The notes under the pieces: model-generated
Seen by the model: only the letters and a program-made list of their open reading frames with translations
What the model was told of the DNA's origin: nothing
Database searches by the model: none
Translations under genes and position numbers: made by a program
In this document: piece after piece, positions 1 through 11,600 of the stretch
How the letters are laid out: each line of letters opens with the position of its first letter
Numbering within the stretch: the first letter of the stretch is position 1
Assembly: GCA_015680635.1 (NCBI GenBank)
Contig: JAABOA010000128.1
Location: forward strand, 1-12,601
Source of the DNA: Lunasporangiospora selenospora
Taxonomy: Eukaryota; Mortierellomycota; Mortierellomycetes; Mortierellales; Mortierellaceae
DNA length: 12,601 nt
Direction of reading: 5' to 3'

Positions 1-468
1 CTCTTTGTCTGTTATTTGAGAGGTTTCAGATGCATTTTTCCAATTAGTGATACCTTGCCAGTACAAACTGTTGCCCGTTTTGCATCGCCGTAGGGTGGTT
101 GGGTCAGCTCGTGGATGTACGCTCCTTACTCGGGCACTAAGGGCGAATTTCTTCAGCCACAAAAAAAAAAGAGACGCCCAAGTCTACTCTTCCTTCACCG
201 CCGCACTCGGTCCCAAGAGCGCCAGATGCGAATAGAACCTTGATTCAGGCCGTAGCTGCAGATTGAAGACCTTGGTTACATTTCTTTCTTTCTTTCCAAT
301 TCGTCCATCCTTCTTTCCCTTTTTTATTATTATTTTTATTTGAACATGCTGCTGGGACTATGGTCGCAATGTAAAGACCTCAGTGCCTCCATGACTATAT
401 TCATGACTCCTCGTTTAACCTGAAAAAAAAAAACTGCTGCCCGTGCTTAGATGGACTTAAACGAGTAT
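1..468. other. Gene-free 3' flank of PFKFB
   Basis: No coding sequence could be supported on either strand. A 62-codon plus-strand frame at 47-235 has no recognisable motif and runs through an A10 tract. The segment holds a TTTC microsatellite near 281-297 and a T/A-rich stretch (about 318-341) that, on the minus strand, supplies AATAAA-like signals for the neighbouring gene. The right part is probably the 3' UTR of the minus-strand PFKFB gene. Nothing else is seen. Confidence 0.6.
334..340 (-). promoter_or_regulatory. Candidate polyadenylation signal of PFKFB
   Basis: On the minus strand this reads AATAAAA, followed by further AATAATAATAAA-like sequence. It lies about 130 nt downstream of the PFKFB stop codon, a usual distance for a fungal 3' UTR. 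It was identified by position and motif only. Confidence 0.5.
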
Positions 469-3582
<3,114 letters not shown>

Positions 3583-4193
3583 GTTGCTAGACTTGGTTGA
3601 TACAAGAGATTGACTGATTTCGGAAGAGTTCTTGTACGAGTGGACGGGAGGTAGTCTGATCTGCAGTGCTGGATGAGTGAGGAGAGAACGAGAAAGAGAG
3701 AAATGGACGGAGTGAACAATGGACCAGCAAAAAAAAAAAAATATGGAAAGGAGAGAGAGAGCTCATGAGGTGAGAGAGACCATTCAAAGGACGCGTGTGG
3801 CGTTGGATTTGGCAGTCCGCCTCTTGTAAGTGTCGCGTTTTCTACGACGGACTGGGCCCTGTGGGAGTCAGTCCTCTTTCGTTTATGGGATTGAGGGACG
3901 GGGCCGTTCGCTCCATTGGTAGGATACAGGCACAGAGTCCTGTGCAGCTGGGCCATGCTGATCCCGTGGGAGTGGCAAGGAGGGAAAAAAAAGAAAAAGA
4001 GACGGCGTGCAGTAGAAAAGGACCTCCTGTCCAAAAAAAAAAAGTTCCTCTTTTTCACATTCTCTCGGCATTCTTTTTTCTTTTTTTTTTTGAACCATCA
4101 CTCCGACCTTTCAACTTTCATCGCTTTTTTTTATTTTGCTTCATTCATCTAAATCTTCCCTCCTTTTTTTTCTTTTCATTCATCAAGCAACTA
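3583..4193. promoter_or_regulatory. Divergent promoter region, PFKFB and PLDc_N gene
   Basis: These 611 bp separate two divergently transcribed start codons and must hold both promoters and 5' UTRs. Visible features are A13 at 3729-3741 flanked by GA-rich repeats, A11 at 4033-4043, T11 at 4081-4091, and a strongly CT-rich stretch from about 4050 to 4190 leading to the plus-strand ATG, typical of fungal 5' leaders. No clear TATA box was picked out. Open frames on both strands here are low-complexity (Phe, Lys or Ser runs) and are not taken as genes. Confidence 0.6.
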
Positions 4194-4590
4194 ATGTCCT
4201 CCTCCGTTTCGACGGCTGCGCTGACCAAACAGCTTGCAGTTGATAGTCCTGGCCTGTTCTTTTCAAGCTCGTTGCTCGGCCTTTTGATCTTTGTCCTCGA
4301 CCTCTTTGCTGTTTTCCAGGTCTTCCAATCCAACAAGCCCGCACTCCACAAGGTCCTTTGGGCCTTCCTCATCTTCCTTTGCCCCATCGTCGGCATTCTC
4401 ATCTATTAGTAAGCACTATCGCAAGACTCTTGTCGTCTGTATTGTCCACAATGTGCTTTTACTCACAATTACCACCAACTCTTCTTTCCTGATAACCCAT
4501 TGAACTCTATCATCCCCAATATCCCATGGACACTCCAGTCTGGTCGAGCGTAGGAACCGAAGACGTCTCCGATACATCAGCATCCCGTGA
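4194..4590 (+). CDS. Small two-helix membrane protein, PLDc_N-like
   Basis: Exons 4194-4408 and 4539-4590 join in phase to 88 aa. Residues about 21-44 and 51-74 are two hydrophobic helices. The sequence from LLGLLIFVLDLFAVFQV through KVLWAFLIFLCPIVGILIY has the layout of the PLDc_N family (the hydrophobic N-terminal unit of cardiolipin synthases, also found alone in small proteins): aliphatic plus Asp helix, short polar loop, K-x-L-W, then a Pro-containing helix. The first exon seems to stop at TAG (4407-4409), but GTAAGC begins at 4409. Splicing to 4539 after CACTCCAG makes Tyr and continues YLVERRNRRRLRY, the basic post-helix tail the family usually has. The short tail ends at TGA 4588-4590. 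The membrane and the function are unknown. The family match is by eye; the second exon is likely but unproven. Confidence 0.7.
4409..4538 (+). other. Intron of the PLDc_N-like gene
   Basis: GTAAGC donor and CCAG acceptor, 130 nt, with a CTGATAAC branch-like motif near 4489. The donor overlaps an in-frame TAG, so an ORF caller would treat the first exon as a complete 71-aa gene. Phase is preserved: TA plus T gives Tyr. Confidence 0.6.
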
Positions 4591-4840
4591 GACATCAGCC
4601 TCGGTCTGTTCATAGTTCTTCAGAACAAATCTCCAATGAAGGCGCAAGGTCACCTGTCCCCTGTGCGACAGAGACCTTTTACTACAGCCAGAAATACGCA
4701 CGTGTTTTCTTTGATCATCACCTTGAGGAGTACTCAGAGTAGGGGCGCGCAATGTGGTGTGATAGGGGTGGTAGATTCAAAGAGGCAGACGTAGTCGCTG
4801 CGAGACGATGTGGGTATCTTGGAGGTCTGGGTGCCTTATC

Positions 4841-4900
4841 GTGGGCGTGGGAGATTTTTGCAAAGGTTCAAAGGTGGTGTACGATAGGATGGGGCATTGA
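4841..4900 (+). repeat. Diverged direct repeat, copy A
   Basis: Pairs with 6241-6292. About 46 of 52 aligned bases match by eye, with one 8-nt insertion in this copy that looks like a tandem duplication (CAAAGGTT CAAAGG). In the plus frame it encodes WAWEIFAK before the insertion shifts the frame. Confidence 0.7.
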
Positions 4901-4959
4901 GTCGCAAAGTGGCCAAGAATGGTTCAGACCTTAAAAGAGGGCTTCTATAGAGGAAAGCA

Positions 4960-5365
4960 GTGCCAAGAGGCAAGTCTAGTGTTTTAGGACCTTCCATTAA
5001 GAAAACGCCACGGGTTCACTCACTTTCAGGAACTATGCAAACACACTATTCTTCCACAAAAACCTCCTTTGGTTATAATCACAACGATGACGCGCTGATT
5101 TCGTCATGGTCTCGCAATGGTCTCCTGCGGCGGTCCCAATTACACGCTGATGAAGAATGAAGAAGACAAACTTGCTGCTGTAGAAGATGCTGACGATCCT
5201 GCGACCCAAGTAAAAGATAGTACGTTTGCGATGCACGTTGCAGTAGCGACTAAGGAAAACAAGGGCGTCGTCTATGCCAAAAACACGGCACGCACACTGC
5301 CTCCAAATACAAGCGGATCGAACAAGAGGGCAAGAGGCCGACTAAATTGTCGAACAGGAATTTGA
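4960..5365 (+). pseudogene. Possible frame-broken coding relic
   Basis: Two overlapping plus frames follow each other: 4960-5160 (66 codons) and 5117-5365 (82 codons). The first ends in ADEE just where the second reads NEEDKLAAVEDADDPA, so a single frameshift near 5150-5160 would join them into one acidic-then-basic stretch ending GSNKRARGR. No family is recognised. The two frames may also be open by chance. Low confidence. Confidence 0.2.
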
Positions 5366-6240
5366 ACTGTAGGACTTGGTGCAAAGCGACGACAATGGCT
5401 GTAATAAGGCAAGAACAAGAGCAACGACAGGAAGAGCCCTCAGCCCATATCTCTTAGCATGGCTGAGGTGATTAGTCCTGCGTGGAAGCATTACTACAAA
5501 ACAGTTTCCAGGATAGTTGGAAAGCGGAGGGGGTGACTCATGGATTGGGAACTCTGTGACTTTTTAGTATTTACAGATACAGCGAGGGGGCGACTAGACA
5601 CAGCATTGCTCTCTACTCCAAGTTGCCAAGGAAATTAGAGAGTCACAGCAACAAGACAGGGTCAAACACAGACTAATATAGGTTTGTCCTGTTTATGATC
5701 CAAGTCTTTGTAGACAAATGAATGTATACCTTGCATGGAGAGGATGGGTGCAATTGTAGCATGTGTCATTTTGATATTACTTCAAGATCGAGGGCGAAGC
5801 AATGACGATGAAGCAGTTCAAGGACTTCCTCAGGTCTGAGTGCATTAAAGCAAAGGGACATGGGTTTCTTCTTGCCAACATGGGAGCAAAAGTCTGAGCC
5901 GACGAATAAGCCTGATAACTGGATCTTAAAGCGACCGCCGGGCCAGTCTCACACGACGGCTGGGGTTGATTTCAGTATGATGGGAGGAGCCAACATTGAA
6001 GTGATAGAAATTAACACCACAGTGAGTACCTGACTGGCATAAATCAGCTACTATACTCAACGGTAATGGTCTCGCAAGCAACACAAATGATGCTATGAGT
6101 AGTAGATGTAATGGAAGAGTATAGTCGCCTTTGAAGACAGATGTTTCTTGGAGATCAGTTTGGGGTGTTGGGAGGCATTTTAAACAGTGGGCAGATCGAC
6201 AGACACTTGGTGAGAAACTTGACTGGGAGGCGTCCTGTTG

Positions 6241-6292
6241 GTGGGCGTGGGAGAGTTATGCAAAGGTGTTGTACGATAGGATGGATCACTGA
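6241..6292 (+). repeat. Diverged direct repeat, copy B
   Basis: Second copy of the repeat at 4841-4900. In the plus frame it reads WWAWESYAKVLYDRMDH then TGA, so the two copies share a W-A-W-E-x-F/Y-A-K peptide signature. This suggests that both derive from the same coding sequence rather than from a non-coding repeat. Confidence 0.7.
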
Positions 6293-6876
6293 ATTGAGCT
6301 CTTTTCAGACTAGATGATGCCTTTCACAGAAGAAGCATGGCCGTTTGCACGGATGTAACACAGGAAAATCCTTCGTGGTCGTGGATCTATCGCAGGTGTG
6401 ACACATAAAAAAAGGGTACCACTCGGGCCGCAGGCACTGTTCTCCTTAGTAGAGTAGGGTCAGATGGATCGATACATCTGCCCATTTCGCTTCAGCCTTA
6501 TACATTTTAAATATAAGTAACAGCTACGGCTCATTGGCATGCGCTAGGATTCCTCTGAGATGAAAAGTCTGGAGCAGAGTAGCGTTTTTAATGGTGTACG
6601 TCCTACTCAAGTTTATCAAGCTCTCGAACAATGCCTCTTGCCAGGGTCTCCATCAAAACCTAACCCAAAGATAGAACCTGGAATTGGATGCAACCTCAAC
6701 TGGTCGCTAGATTATGGCTAGGTATTATTAGCAAACCTTGACTCGTTAACCTTCCAGTCATGGATCCTTTATTCCACCAACTCGAAACCTATTCACACCA
6801 TGGCATATCTCTGCTGCAAAAGGGGGAAAAAAAGTAGGAACGACGAAAGAGAGCTATGTACATCGCTCTTCCATGC

Positions 6877-6882
6877 TTTATT
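6877..6882 (-). promoter_or_regulatory. Candidate polyadenylation signal of ETFB
   Basis: AATAAA on the minus strand, about 130 nt after the ETFB stop. A short TAA/TGA-type microsatellite (about 6920-6937) lies between the stop and the signal. Confidence 0.6.
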
Positions 6883-7010
6883 GTCGGTTAGCGTCGCGAC
6901 ACAGACCAGGAAAGAAAAGGTAATAATAATGATGATGTCTGCGGAAGCGACATGGAGAGAGTCAGGAGTAGGAGAGTGTGTATAGAGGAAGTCTACGAGC
7001 CCTCTTCAAT

Positions 7011-8296
7011 TTACAGGACCTTGGCCTCGTTCTTCAACTTGGAGATAAGTTCGTCCACGTTCTCAACAGTCTTGCCACCCTGGCGCTTGGCGGGCTCAGC
7101 GACCTTCAAGATCTCGATGCGGGGAGCAACGTCGATAGACAAGCTAGCGATGGCAATCTTCTCGAGAGGCTTCTTCTTGGCTTTCATGATGTTGGGCAAG
7201 GACGCGTAACGGGGGATATTCAAGCTATGATGTCCACATGAAAGAATTGGGAAAAAGAAAAGAGGATAGGTCAGTTTAGGAAGAGATGTTGTACAACAGC
7301 ATGCCAAGTGTGTGGACACGAAAAAGAGATATTTTTGCAACCACTTTGTCCGTCCCGCCCGTTGCATGGGCGTTCCTGGACCGTGGGAGAGAATCAGAGC
7401 CGGGCGGTGACTTAGCCATCCAGATAGGAGAGTGGGGGAGAGGAGGAGGAGGGTGCTTTACCGAAGATCGGTGGTGAGGATGGCTGGAAGAGGAGTCTTG
7501 ATCGTCTCGATACCACCATCCACTTCACGGGTGACAGTCATGGCCTTCTCAGCGAGCTCGACCTTGGATGCAAAGGTAGCCTATGAGATGGGAGGCCGGG
7601 CAGAGGGCGTGAGATTATGATTCAAGGTTAGATCGGCTGAAATAAATGCTGTACAAGGGAGAGTCTCCCAACAAGATGCAGCCAGGGACGGAAACAGGAA
7701 AAAAAAGAGAAGAGTTGACGAGCATAGTTGAGGATGAAGAATAGATCAGGGCCTATAAAGTCGGAAAGGGGCATTGGTGGGTAGTAGTTGTGGTGGTGGT
7801 GGTGGTGGAGGAGGAGTGTCTACACGCTGTTCTTCAAGTGGTTGCATACCTGGGGCCAGTTCAAGAGACCAGCAAGCATCTGTCCAGTCTGGTTCGAGTC
7901 ATCATCAATAGCCTGCTTGCCGAGGATCACAATGTCGGGCTTCTCCTTCTCAACAATAGCCTTCAACACTTTGGCGACAGCCAGGGGCTGGAGGTCGTCA
8001 TTGGTCTCAACATGGACAGCACGATCAGCACCCATTGCGAGAGCAGTGCGGAGAGTCTCCTGAGCCTTTGCAGGGCCACAAGAGACGGCAATGACATCGA
8101 CCGTCTTCTTGGACTTTGCAAAAGCCTCCTTGATCAAGATGGCCTGCTCTGCTCCGATTTCATCGAAAGGGTTCATCGAGTGCTTCAGATTGTTGGTCTC
8201 GACAGCGGTGCCAGCGGCGTTGACGCGGATCTTGACAGCATAGTCAACAACGCGCTTGCATGCGACGAGGATGCGGAGGTCAGCGGGGCCAGCCAT
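7011..8296 (-). CDS. ETFB: Electron transfer flavoprotein beta subunit
   Basis: Mitochondrial matrix protein that pairs with ETF-alpha and passes electrons from acyl-CoA dehydrogenases to ETF-ubiquinone oxidoreductase. Exons (minus): 8296-7850, 7580-7462, 7224-7011, all GT-AG and in phase, giving 259 aa, the usual length of the family. It starts [25 protein letters not shown]. Family landmarks are [12 protein letters not shown], the [15 protein letters not shown] nucleotide-binding segment, the ETF-beta signature [15 protein letters not shown] (165-179), and the dehydrogenase recognition loop [14 protein letters not shown] (194-207). There is no obvious cleavable presequence, which is normal for this subunit. 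The ATG has A at -3 and G at +4. The two introns (269 and 237 nt) are longer than most in the window, and the first contains a GGT microsatellite. Identity is clear. Confidence 0.97.
7788..7810. repeat. GGT trinucleotide microsatellite in ETFB intron 1
   Basis: About seven GGT units on the plus strand (ACC on the minus strand), 40-60 nt inside the donor end of the first ETFB intron. Plus-strand frames full of Val or Trp over this stretch are artefacts of the repeat. Confidence 0.85.
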
Positions 8297-8583
8297 GTTG
8301 TCAGAGTGATGATTAGAGGAGAGGAGGGTGATGGGGAACGAAAGACGATTGGATGGAGAGAACAGAAGAAAAAAGAGATGACCAATTTCCTCTCTCTCTC
8401 TCTCTTTTTTTTTCTCTCACGATTCAGCAAATGAATCTGCGTGTCCCGGGGGCACCGTTCCTAACCCCGCACATATCACGTGTAAATTTGCGGGGAGAGT
8501 TGTGAGCAAGGAACGGACTGGCCTTCTAAATCTTGCTCTCGAATAAGAACTCTCTGGCGACAGATAATGGAAAGGTTGTCTTT
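8297..8583 (-). promoter_or_regulatory. Presumed ETFB promoter and 5' UTR
   Basis: This is the space between the ETFB start and the CCH1 polyadenylation signal; the two genes are in tandem. It holds a CT/T tract (about 8389-8417 on the plus strand, GA/A-rich on the coding strand) and a CACGTG at 8477-8482, about 180 nt upstream of the ATG. CACGTG is a known bHLH core; use here is inferred. No convincing TATA box was noted. Confidence 0.45.
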
Positions 8584-8589
8584 TTTATT
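8584..8589 (-). promoter_or_regulatory. Candidate polyadenylation signal of CCH1
   Basis: AATAAA on the minus strand about 100 nt downstream of the CCH1 stop codon (8692-8690). Confidence 0.55.
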
Positions 8590-8689
8590 TGTCTGTTCAT
8601 AGGCATGTACAACTATCACCCTGCACTCACAGTCCCTCCACAGAGCAATCGCCATGGCCCTCACCCATAAAACTTGTCTATGGACCACC

Positions 8690-11600
8690 CTACTCTGGCA
8701 AGTGTTGGCTCTGGGTTTCATGGAAACCGTCCAAGTTGTTGGCAAGTAAAGCAGCGTCCTGTTCTCTGATCTGATCCTGCAACATGTCTAGCATATGGAC
8801 ATAATAACACATCAGTGGCCCGCCATGAAAACTGTCAAAAAATAAAAAAAAAAAAAAAAAGAAGGGAGAGACGTACTAAACCATGCTACTCCTTCCACGG
8901 CTTGTCCACCATTCAAGGACTCTGGACGATGTGCGTGGTGTTGATGTTGGAACGGATACTCGGACGAAATATGTTCTGAGCTGTCTGAGAAGCCTGATTG
9001 TCGGTAAAAGTTGTCTCGCCTAAACGCATGGCATTGTGTGTTAGAATGTAGCATCACCAAAGCGCCGCATACCGCCTCCAAGGTGCTCAATAAAAAAATT
9101 AAAAAAAGAGTGCGAGATGCTTACTCTAGAGCATCCCAGCCCATAGAATCCAGAGAACTAGTCGAGAGCATGGTATTAGTCGAGAATCCACAAGGTGAAA
9201 TATCGTCATCCGATTGAAAACTACCATGACCTTTAGAAAAGTCGAGAAGTGGCGAAGGCAAGGACGAATATCTTCCGCTTGGTGAAGAGGTGAGCATCGG
9301 CGAAGTATCCTGACCAAGGCTACGCTCATTCCCAACAGAGGTATCAATTACAATGCGTGGGACTATTCCAAGATTCACGAGTATCATCCAGTGAGTTAGA
9401 GTCACTCCTTCTAATGTCTTTTCCGATTGATAGTTCCAAGTTCAGACCTCTCTTCTAATACATGTCTAATCCTTACCTTCTGGTCGAAGTCTTGAGTTCT
9501 GGTTAGCACGTCTCTGCTTCAAAAACTTTCTTCTTGCAATGATGGTCATCAAAAGGTTGTGAATGGTCTCTCTTGCAACTGCAGCCTTAATTTCCTTGAC
9601 CCGCTCATGTCGTTTAAGAAACTCTTCCATCCTAAGAGAACAGTGAAGGGGGGTATAGACAAGACACAATGAGTCATACAAGATGGAGTAGGAGGGGTCG
9701 TATCAGCTGCAAGGACACTCCTCGACTGTACTTCAAAAAAGATCTTACCCGAGAGCTTGTTCCGTGTTTACCAATGTAAACGACAAGATGTCGAGAATAT
9801 TGTAAAACGAAAGGCCTCTTGATGTGCAGGTCGCCATGGCCTCCTTGAACACCATATTAAAAACTTGTCGTCTATTTGCCAGCTTGTCGATATCCAACCT
9901 TGAGAGTGCCTGTTGGAGGGCTACAAAGTCAATGCATTCCAAGTTGTATTTTTGCTGGTTCTGATGTTGACTGTCCTTGGGCTTTTCCGATTTCTCCTCT
10001 TCCATGGAGGATATTGACCTTGAAGCAGAGGAAACAGTGATGGGAACTGCATGAAGAGCCCCTCCATTTTCAGTCCATGATGTTGATCCATTTTGTGCTT
10101 CGCTTTCAGTCCCAGACGCCTTACTCCTGTCTCCAGATCCGCCACTAGTCGCAGTAAGTCGGGGGCTAATGGATAATCGGCTCCAGCGGCGACTTACACC
10201 ACTACTCAAACCCGACCAGTGAGATGACAATCCGTTGTGGACCGATGTGGACGGCGAGTGTTGCGGTGACGGGGGAGATATGCCAGCGTGTTGGAGGTCA
10301 CTGGTAACAGGTTGACCTATCTTTAAAGAATCTGAGATAGATGAAACGCGCAGTAGCTGTGCTCCAGTTGTCGGCGATACTGTGTACTTCTTGACTAGGC
10401 TGGGGATACTGAAGTCATGGCTTTCGTAGATCCTCGTACAGAATCTGCCCTCAAGTGACCTCAAGAGCTTTGAAAGATCCTTGGGTCCGATAAATCCCGT
10501 CCCTCTTGGATCGAATTTGGCCCATGTCATCTTAAAGTTCCTCAGATCCTCTCTAGTGATCAGTGTCGTAATGGAGTCTTGTTGGTACGCAAAAGAAAAG
10601 TTGCTGATAATAACGGCGATGAACATGTTGAGTAAAACGTAGGTGCAAATAATGTAAAACGACAAAAACATAAAGTAAGCCCACGGACGCGACCCGCAGT
10701 CGCTTTCGAGATAGGTAACTTGGCTTGGCGTGCATCGAGGGGGTTCTACCATCATGTCGTGCATAACAAAGTCCCAGTTCTCTCCCGTCGTCATACGAAT
10801 GAGCATCAGCACAGTGTTCCCGAATGACTCAAAGTTGGCGAGGTCACTCGTAGATGGACCAAGACGTGTCATGCCAAAGAGTTCGCGGAACATGATTGCA
10901 TAAACAACAAACACCACCGTGAAAACAGCCGTGATATTGACAATGGATTCGAACGCAATCCTAAGTTATCATGTTGGACAAGAAGGGTAAGTGACGAGTG
11001 CCAAACCCCATAATAGAGTAACTCGTCAAGGCGCCAGACAGAAAACTTACGCAAGAGCACGAAAGAGGACTTGAAGAGAGTCGATCCGTTGCGCCAAGCG
11101 GAAGGAAATGGTAATAAGCAAGAATTTTTCCAATCTAAGTGTCCAAAGCTTTGAAATTAAAAAGAAAGTATTAGCTTCACATACCAGGCAAGTGGACAGA
11201 AGAAGGGATACCGAATACTGAAGGTACCTCATGTCCAATGAATCTAGGAATCAGCGTGATGATTGCCAGAACTGTGATGACAAAGTCGTACAGGTTCCAT
11301 CGCGATAATCTCCACTACAGTACAGTTGATATAATATTTAGAAATGTAAGTATACCAACGCACATGACACACCATGTTGTCAACTACTCCACAAAAAAAA
11401 CAGGACCATTACCTTGTGGAAGCCATATCCAGAGATTTTGATGCCAATTTCAATTGTGTATAGCCCCAGGAAAATAAAGTACGAGACATCTATTCCAAGG
11501 AGAAGATCAAAGTGTGAGTAACAGCGCACAACAGATACAAGCTGACGTTCAGCCTCGAGTCGGTTTGATTCTTACCTTGAATATCCGTGAGCACCTGAGG

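Larger units (their letters stand above)
4591..6876. other. 2.3-kb region without an intact gene
   Basis: The longest frames are 60-85 codons and overlap each other in different phases. Several stretches look like eroded coding sequence: about 4960-5365 (plus), about 5455-5640 (plus, broken by TGA near 5535), and about 5790-6005 (plus, switching frame near 5890). None matches a family I recognise. The first roughly 100 nt are probably the 3' UTR of the PLDc_N-like gene. No tRNA B-box, terminal inverted repeats or long LTR-like direct repeats were seen apart from the short diverged repeat listed separately. A decayed mobile element or duplicated gene is a reasonable guess, not a finding. Confidence 0.5.

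Noticed and set aside
4409-4740. Alternative second exon of the PLDc_N-like gene from the acceptor near 4609, giving a 44-residue tail
   Set aside because: It is in phase, but its tail (YSSEQISNEG...) does not resemble the family's post-helix basic segment, and the CCAG acceptor at 4538 is closer and fits better.
5106-6077. Shared 12-mer ATGGTCTCGCAA at 5106-5117 and 6066-6077
   Set aside because: A few 12-mer matches are expected by chance in a window this long, and it is not collinear with the longer repeat.
7895-7915. tRNA B-box-like GGTTCGAGTC
   Set aside because: It lies inside the ETFB coding exon over the conserved DDSNQTGQ codons, with no A-box or cloverleaf.
8832-8876. Alternative last CCH1 intron ending at TTTGACAG, giving a short tail (WFIFMAGH)
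   Set aside because: The intron would be about 45 nt, shorter than any other here. The acceptor at 8788 gives 89 nt and a normal-looking Gln/Asp/Leu-rich C-terminus.
11149-11227. GTATGT donor at 11184 for the intron between IVS3 and IVS4
   Set aside because: It leaves a 36-nt intron in the wrong phase. GTACCT at 11227 gives 79 nt, the correct phase and a GCTAAT branch point.
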